DNA of 64,000 nucleotides from Rufibacter sp. LB8 (GTDB taxonomy: Bacteria > Bacteroidota > Bacteroidia > Cytophagales > Hymenobacteraceae), in assembly GCF_014876185.1 (NCBI RefSeq), contig NZ_JADALJ010000001.1, forward strand, positions 310,001 to 374,000. The letters are read 5' to 3'. The notes under the pieces are model-generated. The model saw only the letters and a program-made list of their open reading frames with translations. It was not told the DNA's origin and did no database searches. Positions 25,087-34,303 of the stretch are shown one piece after another. Within the stretch, counting starts at the first letter, position 1, and each line of letters opens with the position of its first letter. The position numbers and the translations under genes were made by a program.

Positions 25087-25977
25087 ATGAAACACTTCTT
25101 ACTGCTTTTTGCTTTTCTATTGTTGGTTTCGCCTGTTGTTCTGGCCCAGGAAGCAGCCGTGCCCGCAGACACTACCTGGCGCCGTTCGTTCTCGTCGGGG
25201 CTCAATGTGAACCAAGCCGCTTTCAGTGATAATTGGAAAGCCGGCGGGGTGAGTTCTATTGCCCTGAACACGTTTCTGAACGCGCGGGCGCAGTACAAAA
25301 AAGGGCCTCATTCCTGGGACAATGATTTTCAGCTGCAGTACGGCCTGCTCAAAAACAAAGGCGAAGGCATGCGCAAAAGTCAGGACCGCCTGTACTTTGA
25401 CTCCAAATATGGCCGAAGTTTCTCTACTGACTGGAACATCTTCGCGTCCCTAAATTTCTTGTCTCAGCTGGCGCAGGGGTTTGAGTACGATGCCAAAGAA
25501 AACGGCGGCGACCGTCTGATCTCCAGTTTTCTCTCACCGGGTTTCCTGACCTTGGCAGTAGGGGCCGAATACAAACCCACGCCCAATTTCTCCTTGCGGT
25601 TAAGCCCCTTGGCGCCGCGCCTAACCTTTCTGATTGATGACAAGGTGGCCCAGAACGAGCGGTACGGGGTGCCCGAAGGTGATGTGGTGCGCACCGAACT
25701 GCTGGCCGCCATGGTACAAGCTGACTATGACAAAGAGATAGCCACCAACATGCGCCTTAAACTCAACTACATGGCTTTCCTCAACTACAAACGTTTTGCG
25801 TTTAAGAATGTGGACCATCGGCTTAACCTGTCGCTCACGGCCAAAGTGAATAAGTACATCAACGTGAGCCTTATGGGCAATGCCCTCTATGACCGGGACC
25901 AAGACGGCGATGTGCAGTACAGCCAATCTCTTGGCCTGGGCGTGATGTACACCTTGCAGGGATTTACCGTGAACTGA
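25087..25977 (+). CDS. DUF3078 outer-membrane-type protein
   Basis: 296 residues from ATG 25087 with signal peptide MKHFLLLFAFLLLVSPVVLAQ. The body has alternating beta-strands typical of an outer-membrane barrel, with the DUF3078 start W..SFSSGLNVNQAAFSDNWKAGGVSSIAL and the end QSLGLGVMYTLQGFTVN. The domain is common in Bacteroidota and has no assigned function. A palindromic repeat begins 3 nt after the stop. Confidence 0.85.
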   Translation: MKHFLLLFAFLLLVSPVVLAQEAAVPADTTWRRSFSSGLNVNQAAFSDNWKAGGVSSIALNTFLNARAQYKKGPHSWDNDFQLQYGLLKNKGEGMRKSQDRLYFDSKYGRSFSTDWNIFASLNFLSQLAQGFEYDAKENGGDRLISSFLSPGFLTLAVGAEYKPTPNFSLRLSPLAPRLTFLIDDKVAQNERYGVPEGDVVRTELLAAMVQADYDKEIATNMRLKLNYMAFLNYKRFAFKNVDHRLNLSLTAKVNKYINVSLMGNALYDRDQDGDVQYSQSLGLGVMYTLQGFTVN

Positions 25978-25980
25978 TTT

Positions 25981-26020
25981 CCGTTTTCGGGCTCATTTCT
26001 GGAAATGAGCCCGAAAACGG
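25981..26020. repeat. Dispersed palindromic repeat, copy 13
   Basis: CCGTTTTCGGGCTCATTTC / GAAATGAGCCCGAAAACGG, a perfect consensus copy 3 nt after the DUF3078 stop and upstream of the tRNA promoter. Confidence 0.93.
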
Positions 26021-26071
26021 ACCGACGGGCAGCAGGCAGCACAAGAATAACTGAAATATTTTCTCTGGATG

Positions 26072-26103
26072 TTTGGCAAATAAAAAAGAGCCTTCTATAT
26101 TTG
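26072..26103 (+). promoter_or_regulatory. Bacteroidota-type promoter of tRNA-Glu
   Basis: TTTG at 26072-26075, a 20-nt spacer and TATATTTG at 26096-26103 match the -33/-7 consensus TTTG-N19..20-TAnnTTTG. The tRNA begins 18 nt beyond the -7 element. Confidence 0.8.
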
Positions 26104-26121
26104 CACCACCAACACCAAAAC

Positions 26122-26193
26122 GGTCCGTTCGTCTAGGGGTTAGGACACCAGATTTTCATTCTGGTAACAGGGGTTCGATTCCCCTACGGACTA
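26122..26193 (+). tRNA. tRNA-Glu (TTC anticodon)
   Basis: A full cloverleaf can be drawn: acceptor GGTCCGT/ACGGACT, anticodon stem CCAGA/TCTGG with loop TTTTCAT (anticodon TTC), and T arm GGGG-TTCGATT-CCCC. CCA is not encoded (CTACT follows). No tRNA partner lies nearby, so it is a single-gene transcript with its own promoter and terminator. Confidence 0.96.
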
Positions 26194-26201
26194 CTAAAAA
26201 A

Positions 26202-26236
26202 AGCCCTTCAGTTTCTGCTGAAGGGCTTTTTTGTTT
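26202..26236 (+). terminator. Intrinsic terminator of tRNA-Glu
   Basis: AGCCCTTCAG and CTGAAGGGCT form a perfect stem, preceded by A7 and followed by TTTTTTGTTTT. The A-tract makes it able to act for the convergent - strand gene as well. Confidence 0.88.
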
Positions 26237-26256
26237 TGAGGTATGGAGAAGGTACG

Positions 26257-29200
26257 TTATTTTTTAGTGCGGGCCTTCGTGGTTACCTGCACGGCCTTCA
26301 TATTGTCTTTCATTTCCCAGTCAATTAACAAGTTGTTCGGGTCAATGCCTGCTTTGGCAGGTTGTATTGGTACTTGTACCGTTATGGTTTGTACCCCTGT
26401 TTTTATACGGTGCTTTTGTAGGTAAAGTGGTTTCTGCGTTTCTCCTTTTTTGTTGTCATCACCGTACACCCCAATTTCCACCCAGTCTGCCATGGGCAAT
26501 TTGGTTTCCACGCCTATGCTGTCCACGGCAAATTTTCTCGCTTGCACGGTGAGCGTCACTTGCCAGGTACCCTTGTTGGTTGGCTTTGCGGTGGCTTGGT
26601 CTGTTTTAAGATCCCAGAACGTGTTCTTCTCGAAAAAATCATGCAGCAGGGGTTTCAGGCTATCTGGCGTGGCCACCTGCAATTCGTGGAACAGGTCTAA
26701 GGAGGTAGGGTAGGGAGGCTTTCCTGAAGCGTGCTTTTTCAGCAAACTCCGAAGGGCACCATCTACGCGGTCCTTGCCCATGTAGCGGCTCAAAGCATAC
26801 AAGACCATGGGGCCTTTACGGTAGTTGTGGTAAAAATCGGTGGCTTGGAGCAGTGGGACCGATGCTTTGGTTTTCGGGACCTCGTATTCCTCCCGCAAAA
26901 AGCGCAGCAGTTTCTCTAGATGGGCGGGACTGTACTTTTCCTCCAGCATGCCCAAAGCGGAGTACCAGGCCAGACCTTCAGAAAGGATGCCTGCGCCTTC
27001 CACCAAGGCCGGGTCTACCTGATTGCCCCACCATTGGTGCGCTATTTCATGGGCCACAACGGCGGTGACCAGGTCAAATTCGCGTTCGTCCTGCTGGGTG
27101 TTCAAGAGGAAAAAGCCTTCCTGCGCGGTAATATTGATGGGCGCTGCGTGGTTCCCAAAGCCATGCCCGGGAAAGGACACAAACCGTAACTGCCGGTGCG
27201 GGTACGGGCCGAACCGCTGCGTGTAATACTCCAAAGAAGCCTGCGCGCTCTGCGCCATGCGGTCTACATTTAAGGTTTGGCTGGGGTCATAGTAAATCTG
27301 GATCACCACATCTCTCCACTGTTTTTCATGCACCGCGTAGTTCGCCGAGAAAAAGTTGTATTCGTTCCGGATGGGCGTATCTGTCACGTAGTGGAAGTAG
27401 TTGCGGCGGCCTTTGGTCCAGGTGCGGCGCAAGGCCCCTGGTCCCACCACGGTTTGGCCGGCCTGGGTACCCACCACCGCATCTACCAACACACGCTCCG
27501 CAAACGGGGAGGTAAGGCGCGCCTTTTCATCATAGAGGGAAGCGGTAACAGGCCGTGGGGCAAGGCCAAACTCTTTTCTGGCACCGGCAGCATCTACTTC
27601 CCGATACTCTTGATAGCCAATGGAGGGCAAATATTCGTAATTCCGGAAGTTGGTGCTGTGGGCCATGACGGAGGCATCTACACCGGTATTTGTAAAACCT
27701 GTAGCTTTGGAATGCACGGCAAAGCTGAGTTGCAAGGAGTCGCCGGGTTGGAGCGGGGTTTGCAGGGCGTAGATGCGGTGTCTTAATTTTTCATGGGTTA
27801 AAAGAATTTTTGCTGGCTGGTCAAAGGCAATGTTCGTGGTTTGAACGCCCGGCGTGGTGTTCAGATGGATAGAGTCAATGGCTACGTTGGTGCGGTTTAC
27901 CAGGAAATACGTGGCCTGAATGTCAACTTCTTGTTGTTCAGGATAAATCTCTACGTGCAATTTGGCCTTGGTCAGGACAGGTTGCGGGCTGTCTTTGTAG
28001 CGCCGGTAATGCTTTTCATAATCAGCGCGTTCCTGCATGCTTTCTTGGGAAGATATGTAGTCATTCAGCACGTGGGTGTTATAGAAAATGAAACTTCCCA
28101 AGCTGAGGACAAGCCCTGCCGCCACCATAGTCACCAATGCCGTGGAACGGGTGAACCGCTGCCGCGCCAGTTGTATTCTTAAGGAGAAGCTGCCTTGGCG
28201 GCTACGGACCCAGAACAGTTTAGCGGCCACGGCCAGCAGGGCCGCCCAGGCTACCCAATACACTTTAAACCACACCCACGGCGCCAAAGAAACACCAAAG
28301 CCCACCATGTTGGTGTAAGACCAATTAGGGCTGGCGCTGTAGACCAGGAGTTTGTGCTCAAGGCCCAGGTTAGGCGCCAGCAAAAGGAACCCATAAACCA
28401 GCAATGCCACCAAATGCGCCACAAATTTCTGGTTAACCAACACGTGCACCAAAAGCGCCAGCACCACAAACAAAAGACAGTCCACTAACTGTAACCCGAA
28501 AAAGCCTTGCAGGTAAAGCACTATATCCGGACTTCCGCCTCTGGCTAATTGCGCCAATACGGCGGCGGTCATTAAAAAGGCCAGCCAGCACACCATCATG
28601 AAACCAAGCGCCAAAAACTTACTCAGAAACAGCACCCATTCGGGCACAGGCGCGGCATGCGAAATTTCGCTCAGGCCCGTTTCCCGCTCCCGCCACACCA
28701 ACTCCCCGGCGTAGAAAATGGTGAGTAGCGCGATGACAATGTATAAGAAGTCAATCTCCGTGAGAGAAGCCGTCAAGATGTGTAGCAGATAATCGGTTCT
28801 GGGGAGCAGCGGAACGCCTTTGGCTTTGAGGTTTCCTTCCAAAGCCAGGGCCGCACACAACGCCAGCGCCGCCAGCAGCGGAAGCCCGGTGAAACTTCTG
28901 CCAATTTGTAAAAAGCCTTTCCAGGTGAGGAGGCGCAGCTGGCGCAGATGTGTGGGCCACCCGAAAATTCCCATGATTTGCGGCAATGTTTTCTCCAGAC
29001 CGGCGCTTCCCCAGGTCAGACTTGTATGGGAGGTTTCCGGCTGCAGGACTTGTTTCCGTTTTTGGGCTCTGTTTGGCAAATGGAAGCTAAACTGGACATA
29101 CGTAAATAGAAGCATACCCACCGCTATGACCAGCCAAAGTATTCGGTTTAAAAGCAAGGGGCCTTCCAAAACCAGCAGACGCGTGTTTTTTTCCAGCGGG

Positions 29201-29868
29201 CTCCATTCATTGGACAACTGACTTTGAATGGGCGTAAACCCGACGGGGTCAATTAAATCGCCCCAGATTCCTTTGTTTTGCAACACCTGGCCCAGAATGA
29301 ACGCCGCTACAAATAATATAGCCCCCACCAGATAGCTGGCCATGGATCGTTTGGTAAGCGCCGCCAGCGAGAACTGAAGGGCCGTTACAATAAAAGTGTT
29401 GGGCAGAATAAGGTAGAAAATAGTGGTCAGGTAAGCCGATAACCGGAACGGTCCCAAAATCTCAGGTTCCACGCCCGTGCCGTAAATAGCAATTAATAAT
29501 CCCAATGGAATGCCCAGCAGAACAATGGCATTCAGCAGAAAAGCGGCCAGCAACCTGCCGCCCAAATACTCTACTTTTGGGGTGGGGGCGGTGTAGGTGA
29601 GGGAGAACATGCGCGTCTCCACATCACGGGCCGCCGCATCACCTGCCACAGACGCGCCTACCAACAGCCACACCACCATGCACAAAACGGTCACCGCGCC
29701 AAGCACGATGGGTGAATTGACCATGAAATACCCATCGCGCGCATCATGAATGTAATTGCCTATGATCCAGAGAAAAGCCAGCACCAACTGTACCAGAAAA
29801 TAAAGCCAGGTAGTGACACTTCGTAGGCCATAGCTGAATTCTAAGCCAAAAATCTTCCAGAACTTCAT
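26257..29868 (-). CDS. ABC transporter permease fused to an M1-family aminopeptidase
   Basis: 1203 residues. The first about 560 residues hold two ABC-2-type membrane blocks of about six helices each (for example TWLYFLVQLVLAFLWIIGNY and LLAFLLNAIVLLGIPLGLLIA). The rest is an M1 metallopeptidase: a beta-rich N-terminal domain, LRFVSFPGHGFGNHAAPINI in the place of the GAMEN loop, zinc motif HEIAHQWWGN and the downstream Glu in SEGLAWYSALG. The peptidase would face the periplasm. The start overlaps the ATPase stop by 4 nt. Such fusions are common in Bacteroidota, but their transport substrate is unknown. The changed GAMEN loop suggests unusual peptide specificity. Confidence 0.9.
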   Translation of the reverse strand: MKFWKIFGLEFSYGLRSVTTWLYFLVQLVLAFLWIIGNYIHDARDGYFMVNSPIVLGAVTVLCMVVWLLVGASVAGDAAARDVETRMFSLTYTAPTPKVEYLGGRLLAAFLLNAIVLLGIPLGLLIAIYGTGVEPEILGPFRLSAYLTTIFYLILPNTFIVTALQFSLAALTKRSMASYLVGAILFVAAFILGQVLQNKGIWGDLIDPVGFTPIQSQLSNEWSPLEKNTRLLVLEGPLLLNRILWLVIAVGMLLFTYVQFSFHLPNRAQKRKQVLQPETSHTSLTWGSAGLEKTLPQIMGIFGWPTHLRQLRLLTWKGFLQIGRSFTGLPLLAALALCAALALEGNLKAKGVPLLPRTDYLLHILTASLTEIDFLYIVIALLTIFYAGELVWRERETGLSEISHAAPVPEWVLFLSKFLALGFMMVCWLAFLMTAAVLAQLARGGSPDIVLYLQGFFGLQLVDCLLFVVLALLVHVLVNQKFVAHLVALLVYGFLLLAPNLGLEHKLLVYSASPNWSYTNMVGFGVSLAPWVWFKVYWVAWAALLAVAAKLFWVRSRQGSFSLRIQLARQRFTRSTALVTMVAAGLVLSLGSFIFYNTHVLNDYISSQESMQERADYEKHYRRYKDSPQPVLTKAKLHVEIYPEQQEVDIQATYFLVNRTNVAIDSIHLNTTPGVQTTNIAFDQPAKILLTHEKLRHRIYALQTPLQPGDSLQLSFAVHSKATGFTNTGVDASVMAHSTNFRNYEYLPSIGYQEYREVDAAGARKEFGLAPRPVTASLYDEKARLTSPFAERVLVDAVVGTQAGQTVVGPGALRRTWTKGRRNYFHYVTDTPIRNEYNFFSANYAVHEKQWRDVVIQIYYDPSQTLNVDRMAQSAQASLEYYTQRFGPYPHRQLRFVSFPGHGFGNHAAPINITAQEGFFLLNTQQDEREFDLVTAVVAHEIAHQWWGNQVDPALVEGAGILSEGLAWYSALGMLEEKYSPAHLEKLLRFLREEYEVPKTKASVPLLQATDFYHNYRKGPMVLYALSRYMGKDRVDGALRSLLKKHASGKPPYPTSLDLFHELQVATPDSLKPLLHDFFEKNTFWDLKTDQATAKPTNKGTWQVTLTVQARKFAVDSIGVETKLPMADWVEIGVYGDDNKKGETQKPLYLQKHRIKTGVQTITVQVPIQPAKAGIDPNNLLIDWEMKDNMKAVQVTTKARTKK

Positions 29869-30788
29869 AGCTGCACCACCTCCTTCACTGGCTGCGGCTG
29901 TCCATAATTGCCCGTCATGGTGGCGAAGTACACGTCCTCCAAATCTGGTTCTGCTTGCTCAAAGCCATCGCCGGGGTTTCCCTCACTGTAGACATGCACC
30001 ATGGTGCGCCCGCTCAAGAGTTTGGCCGAGATGACTTGATGTTCCTGCTCCAATGCTGACAGTGCATTTTTGTCGGTTAGTTTGCGCCAGATTTTGCCGT
30101 TCAGATTGGCTACCGCTTGTTGGGTGTTGGCTTGTAGGAGAATCTGCCCTTTGTTGATGATGGCCATATTGGTGCAGAGCTCAGACACATCTTCCACAAT
30201 ATGAGTTGAAAGGAGAACCACGCTGTTCTCACCCACTTCGCTTAACAAATTCAGGAAACGCACACGCTCCGCGGGGTCCAGGCCAGCGGTGGGTTCGTCT
30301 ACAATTAAGAGTTTAGGATTGCCCAGCAGCGCCACCGCCACCCCAAACCGCTGTTTCATGCCCCCTGAGAAGCCGCCCAGTTTCTGTTTGCGCTTGTCCC
30401 AGAGGTTGGTATGTTGGAGCAAGCCTTTGGTGACTTCATGGCGGGCAGCGCGTTGCGTAATGCCCTTGAGCACAGCAAAGTAGTCCAGCATTTCCTGTGC
30501 GGTTGCTTTAGGGTACACCCCAAATTCCTGCGGCAGATACCCCAATGTTTGGCGAACCTCTTCTTTCTGGCGCAGCACATCTAGTTCGCCTAAAAAAATC
30601 TGTCCTTCATCGGGTTCCTGCAGGGTGGCCAACGTGCGCATAAGCGTTGATTTTCCGGCGCCGTTAGGGCCCAACAACCCGTACATGCCCACCGGAATTT
30701 CTAAGTTGATATTGCTTAAGGCCTGCACGCCGTTGGCGTAGGTCTTGGAGACGTTGTTAATCTTTAAGGTCAGTGGTTTGTTTTCCAT
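29865..30788 (-). CDS. ABC transporter ATP-binding protein
   Basis: 307 residues from the ATG at 30788 (MENKPLTLKINNVSKTYANG); the frame stays open upstream through a palindromic repeat, but that part lacks family similarity. Walker A GPNGAGKST, Q-loop YLPQEFGVYP, signature GGFSGGMKQR, Walker B LLIVDEPTAGLDP and switch His STHIVED are all present. The C-terminal about 90 residues are the usual accessory domain of ABC-2-type exporters. Cotranscribed with the permease/peptidase gene (ATGA overlap). Confidence 0.92.
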   Translation of the reverse strand: MENKPLTLKINNVSKTYANGVQALSNINLEIPVGMYGLLGPNGAGKSTLMRTLATLQEPDEGQIFLGELDVLRQKEEVRQTLGYLPQEFGVYPKATAQEMLDYFAVLKGITQRAARHEVTKGLLQHTNLWDKRKQKLGGFSGGMKQRFGVAVALLGNPKLLIVDEPTAGLDPAERVRFLNLLSEVGENSVVLLSTHIVEDVSELCTNMAIINKGQILLQANTQQAVANLNGKIWRKLTDKNALSALEQEHQVISAKLLSGRTMVHVYSEGNPGDGFEQAEPDLEDVYFATMTGNYGQPQPVKEVVQL

Positions 30789-30825
30789 GGGTTCAGGCTT
30801 GGGTGTTGCGCGCGGTGGACAAGTG

Positions 30826-30864
30826 CGTTTTCGGGCTCGTTTCTGGAAATGAAGCCGAAAACAG
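30826..30864. repeat. Dispersed palindromic repeat, copy 14
   Basis: CGTTTTCGGGCTCGTTTC / GAAATGAAGCCGAAAACAG in the divergent gap between the ABC ATPase and the LytS-like kinase. Confidence 0.9.
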
Positions 30865-31054
30865 GAATTCCCTCCACCGTTCTGTAAAAGAACCTGCTGC
30901 CAGGCCGCGCACCAAAACCAATATGCTACCGCGGGAAAGTAATCTGCCAAAGGCGGTTTTGCACCCGTGAATGCGTTGGCAGGCTTTGGCTGGGCTTTGG
31001 TAGATTGGGAGAGAGGGCTCGTCGAGCAAGTGGTGCGCGAGTAGGCAGAAATTA

Positions 31055-31062
31055 TACCTTTG
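31055..31062 (+). promoter_or_regulatory. Possible -7 element of the LytS-like kinase gene
   Basis: TACCTTTG fits TAnnTTTG and ends 4 nt before the ATG. No good -33 TTTG is seen at the right spacing, so this is tentative. Confidence 0.35.
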
Positions 31063-31066
31063 TTGT

Positions 31067-32104
31067 ATGAACCGCATTAAAAGGGTATTCACGCTGATTC
31101 ACCTGGGGCTCTGGACGCTGTTCGGCCTGTTGTTGGCCTTGCAGCTCAGCCAGGAGAACGGGCATTGGCGCACCATGACCCTTGGGTTTCTCTTAACCTG
31201 CCTGTATGTTTTTTACAGCCATTTCATTCTGCTCACCCGCTACCTGGGCAAGAACCAAAAGAAAGCCTATTTCGGAAAGTTGGCCGTCATCATGGTCACC
31301 GGGCCTATCCCTTTCTTAATTTTTCATTACCGGAAACTAGACACCTGGGACCCTTTCATTGAGCATTATAGCATCACCTTTTTCACCAGCGTACCCGCGT
31401 TTCTCTTTCTCAGTTGGCTGGCCCGGGTCACCGAGAATCTGGTCATCAACACCATCAAAAAGGAGCAATTGGAAAAACAGGCCGTAGAGGCAGAACTGCA
31501 TTATCTCAAGTCACAGATCAACCCACATTTTCTGTTCAACACGCTCAACAACATTCACACGCTGGTGTACAAGCAGGCACCGGCCGCGCCGGAGGCGGTG
31601 ATGCGTCTGGCGTCTTTGATGCGCTACATGATTTATGAATCCAACTCCACGGTGGTGCCGCTCTCTAGGGAAATGACGTATCTGCAGGATTATATTGGGT
31701 TGCAGCAGCTTCGGTACAAAAACAGCCCGGTGGTGGATTTACAAACCCTAGGCGACCTGGAATCTTGCCAGATTGCCCCGCTGCTGTTCATTCATTTGCT
31801 GGAAAACGCCTACAAGCACAGCCCCGCGCGGCTGGAGCCGGGAGCCATCAAGGTCAGCATTGTGCGGGAAGTAGACTCGCTCCGTTTCACCATCCAGAAC
31901 CCGATTACTAAAAACCCCGGCAACAGGCTGGAAGAACCGGGTGGCATAGGGCTTCCGAATGTCAGGAAAAGGTTAGCTTTGCTGTACCCAGACCAACACC
32001 GCCTGGAGGTTTCCAGCGCGGGCGAAGTCTTCACCATCACGTTGCAAATTCACGGTCTTCACGCACAGGTTCATGAAGGAAAAGCTCACCTGCTATATCA
32101 TTGA
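31067..32104 (+). CDS. LytS/YehU-type sensor histidine kinase
   Basis: 345 residues. Four hydrophobic segments occupy residues 1-125 (for example FTLIHLGLWTLFGLLLAL). The His_kinase domain has the family motif HYLKSQINPHFLFNTLNNIHTL, with the phosphorylated His in NPHFLFN, and an ATPase domain with LLFIHLLENAYKHS and GGIGLPNVRKRL. The gene overlaps the following LytTR regulator by 32 nt, which makes the two a clear two-component pair. The signal is unknown; nearby targets could include the divergent ABC/aminopeptidase genes. Confidence 0.92.
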   Translation: MNRIKRVFTLIHLGLWTLFGLLLALQLSQENGHWRTMTLGFLLTCLYVFYSHFILLTRYLGKNQKKAYFGKLAVIMVTGPIPFLIFHYRKLDTWDPFIEHYSITFFTSVPAFLFLSWLARVTENLVINTIKKEQLEKQAVEAELHYLKSQINPHFLFNTLNNIHTLVYKQAPAAPEAVMRLASLMRYMIYESNSTVVPLSREMTYLQDYIGLQQLRYKNSPVVDLQTLGDLESCQIAPLLFIHLLENAYKHSPARLEPGAIKVSIVREVDSLRFTIQNPITKNPGNRLEEPGGIGLPNVRKRLALLYPDQHRLEVSSAGEVFTITLQIHGLHAQVHEGKAHLLYH

Positions 32105-32801
32105 TGACGAGCACCTGGCCCAGGAAATTCTGGAAGCGTACATCGGCAAAGTCCCGTTCCTGGAACTGAAAGGTACTTTTTTTAGTCCGCTGGAGGCTGC
32201 CCCGCACCTGGAGAAAGACAAACCCGACCTGCTTTTCCTGGACATCAACATGCCAGACCTGGACGGGCTCAGCTTTATTCCCATGCTCAACCCCAGGCCC
32301 CTGATTATCCTCACCACCGCCTATGACCAATACGCCCTCAAAGCGTTTGACCTGGAAGTGAAGGATTACCTGGTGAAACCTTTCCCGTTTGAGCGGTTTT
32401 ACAAAGGTGTTTTAAGGCTGTATCAGGAACAAAGCCCCAGGTCGCTATCGATTAAAGAGGAAGTGAAAACGATGCCAAAACCTGAGCAAGCGTATCTTTT
32501 CCTGAAAGTGGGCCACCGCATCCAGAAAATTGCCATACGTGACATTCTTTTTGTGGAAGGCATGAAAGATTACCTGCGGCTGCACCTGTTAAAGGAAAAA
32601 ATCATGACGCTGCTGAGCTTCGCGAAATTGGAGGGGCTCTTGCCCGCCCAGGATTTCGCGCGTGTGCACCGTTCTTACCTGGTGGCCATTGACAAAATAG
32701 ACCACATTGAGAAAAACCGCATCCAAATCGCTGACCAAATCATTCCCATCAGTGACACGTACAGCGAGGCTTTCTACAAGAAATTAAAGGGTTTCCTGTA
32801 A
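32073..32801 (+). CDS. LytTR-family response regulator
   Basis: 242 residues. Receiver domain 1-120: YIIDDEHLAQ acidic pocket, phospho-acceptor Asp in LLFLDINMPDLDG, conserved Thr in ILTTAYDQYALKAF and Lys in DYLVKPFPFERF. The LytTR DNA-binding domain (about 140-240) has KIAIRDILFVEGMKDYLRLHL and FARVHRSYLVAIDKIDHI. It would bind DNA as a dimer upstream of target genes. Starts 32 nt inside the kinase gene and is followed by a palindromic repeat. Confidence 0.94.
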   Translation: MKEKLTCYIIDDEHLAQEILEAYIGKVPFLELKGTFFSPLEAAPHLEKDKPDLLFLDINMPDLDGLSFIPMLNPRPLIILTTAYDQYALKAFDLEVKDYLVKPFPFERFYKGVLRLYQEQSPRSLSIKEEVKTMPKPEQAYLFLKVGHRIQKIAIRDILFVEGMKDYLRLHLLKEKIMTLLSFAKLEGLLPAQDFARVHRSYLVAIDKIDHIEKNRIQIADQIIPISDTYSEAFYKKLKGFL

Positions 32802-32820
32802 TTCATTGGTACATAAAAAA

Positions 32821-32866
32821 TTCCCGTTTTCGGGCTCATTTCCAGAAATGAGCCCGAAAACGGGAA
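32821..32866. repeat. Dispersed palindromic repeat, copy 15
   Basis: TTCCCGTTTTCGGGCTC... / ...GAGCCCGAAAACGGGAA; pairing extends one or two bases further as AATTCCC/GGGAATT. It sits between convergent genes, 20 nt and 25 nt from the two stops. Confidence 0.93.
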
Positions 32867-32890
32867 TTCTACCTAGCTGCCTATAATTCT

Positions 32891-34303
32891 TTACAAGTGA
32901 GTTGAAAGGACTGGCTCTTTCACCACGGCCACCCCGGCGGCGGCGATGCCTTTAAAGCCTTCCTGCACATTGATGAGCTGGTCAAACCCGCGCGCTTTCA
33001 AGATAGAGGCCGCAATCATAGACCGGTAACCGCCCGCACAGTACAGGTACACTTCCTGGTTTTTCGGGAATTCTGACAGGTGTTGGTTGATGAAATCCAG
33101 GGGTGTGTTTACCGCGGTGGCCACGTGTTCTGCATTGAATTCTGAAGGCTTACGCACGTCAAAAAGAGACAGGTCATTGGTTTGGGAAAAGCGCTGCGCA
33201 AATGCATCGGGCGAAATAGACTTGATGGTATCTGTTTCTTTTCCGGCTGCATGCCAACTGGCAAAACCGCCTTGCAAATAACCTATGGTGTGGTCATAGC
33301 CCACGCGGGCCAGGCGGGTGATGACTTCTTCCTCGCGGCCTGGTTCTGTGACCAGTAAAATAGGTTGCTGTATATCTGGAATAAGGGTGCCCACCCAAGG
33401 CGCAAAGCCGCCGTCTATGCCAATGTTAATGGCGTTGGGAATGAAGCCTTTGGCGAAGACCTCGGGTTTTCTGGTATCCAGCACCAAGGCACCGGTTTCA
33501 TTGGCAGCCGCCTCAAAAGCTGCTGGGGCAAGAGGTTGTAAGCCCTGCGCCATGACCTGGTTGATGGGAGCGTAGCCTAATTTGTTTAGCTGCACATTAA
33601 GCGGGAAATAGCTGGGCGGCGGGGCCAGGCCGTGCAGCACCTCGCGCACAAATTCATCCTTCGTCATGTCTGTCCGAAGGGCGTAGTTGGTCTTTTTCTG
33701 ATTGCCCAGCGTGTCAACGGTTTCTTTGCTCATGTGTTTCCCGCAGGCAGAACCGGCCCCGTGCGCGGGGTACACCAGCACGTCATCAGACAAGGGCATA
33801 ATTTTGGACCGGATTGAGTCAAATAGAAGCCCTGCCAGTTGCTCCTGCGTGAGGTCAGATTTAGCGGCCAAATCTGGCCGACCCACATCTCCAATGAACA
33901 GCGTGTCCCCGGAGAAAAGGGCGCAGGGCTTGCCGGTTTCATCTTTCAGCAGGTAACAGGTAGATTCAAGGGTATGGCCCGGCGTGTGCAGCACTTGCAG
34001 GGTTAAAGATCCAACCTTGAGTTCTTCCCCGTCTTGGGCAATGTGCGCGGCATAGGTGGTTTGGGCGTTAGGCCCGAATACAATGGTAGCGCCGCTTTCC
34101 TTGGCCAGGTCCACATGTCCGCTCACAAAGTCGGCGTGAAAATGGGTTTCCAGCACGTATTTGATTTGGGCACCGTTTTTCGTGGCCCTGTCCAAGTAAG
34201 GTTGTACTTCCCGCAAAGGATCAATAATGGCGGCCTCGCCATTGCTTTCAATGTAATAGGCACCCTGCGCCAGGCAACCGGTATAGATCTGTTCTACTAC
34301 CAT
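32891..34303 (-). CDS. Persulfide dioxygenase-type MBL hydrolase fused to two rhodanese domains
   Basis: 470 residues from ATG 34303 ([19 protein letters not shown]). The MBL domain (1-about 245) has [32 protein letters not shown] and YPAHGAGS, the ligand set of ETHE1-like persulfide dioxygenases. Rhodanese domain 1 (about 265-355) has no Cys in its active loop ([11 protein letters not shown]) and is probably structural. Rhodanese domain 2 (about 365-465) keeps a Cys loop, [10 protein letters not shown]. Expected to oxidise glutathione or bacillithiol persulfide and move sulfane sulfur. A truncated TauE/SafE-type exporter gene overlaps its start, in line with sulfur-oxidation operons. Confidence 0.9.
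   Translation of the reverse strand: MVVEQIYTGCLAQGAYYIESNGEAAIIDPLREVQPYLDRATKNGAQIKYVLETHFHADFVSGHVDLAKESGATIVFGPNAQTTYAAHIAQDGEELKVGSLTLQVLHTPGHTLESTCYLLKDETGKPCALFSGDTLFIGDVGRPDLAAKSDLTQEQLAGLLFDSIRSKIMPLSDDVLVYPAHGAGSACGKHMSKETVDTLGNQKKTNYALRTDMTKDEFVREVLHGLAPPPSYFPLNVQLNKLGYAPINQVMAQGLQPLAPAAFEAAANETGALVLDTRKPEVFAKGFIPNAINIGIDGGFAPWVGTLIPDIQQPILLVTEPGREEEVITRLARVGYDHTIGYLQGGFASWHAAGKETDTIKSISPDAFAQRFSQTNDLSLFDVRKPSEFNAEHVATAVNTPLDFINQHLSEFPKNQEVYLYCAGGYRSMIAASILKARGFDQLINVQEGFKGIAAAGVAVVKEPVLSTHL

Noticed and set aside
29053-29089. Possible copy of the palindrome inside the ABC permease/aminopeptidase gene
   Set aside because: Only the left half resembles the consensus (CCGTTTTTGGGCTC); the right half does not pair and the stretch is read in frame as ordinary coding sequence.
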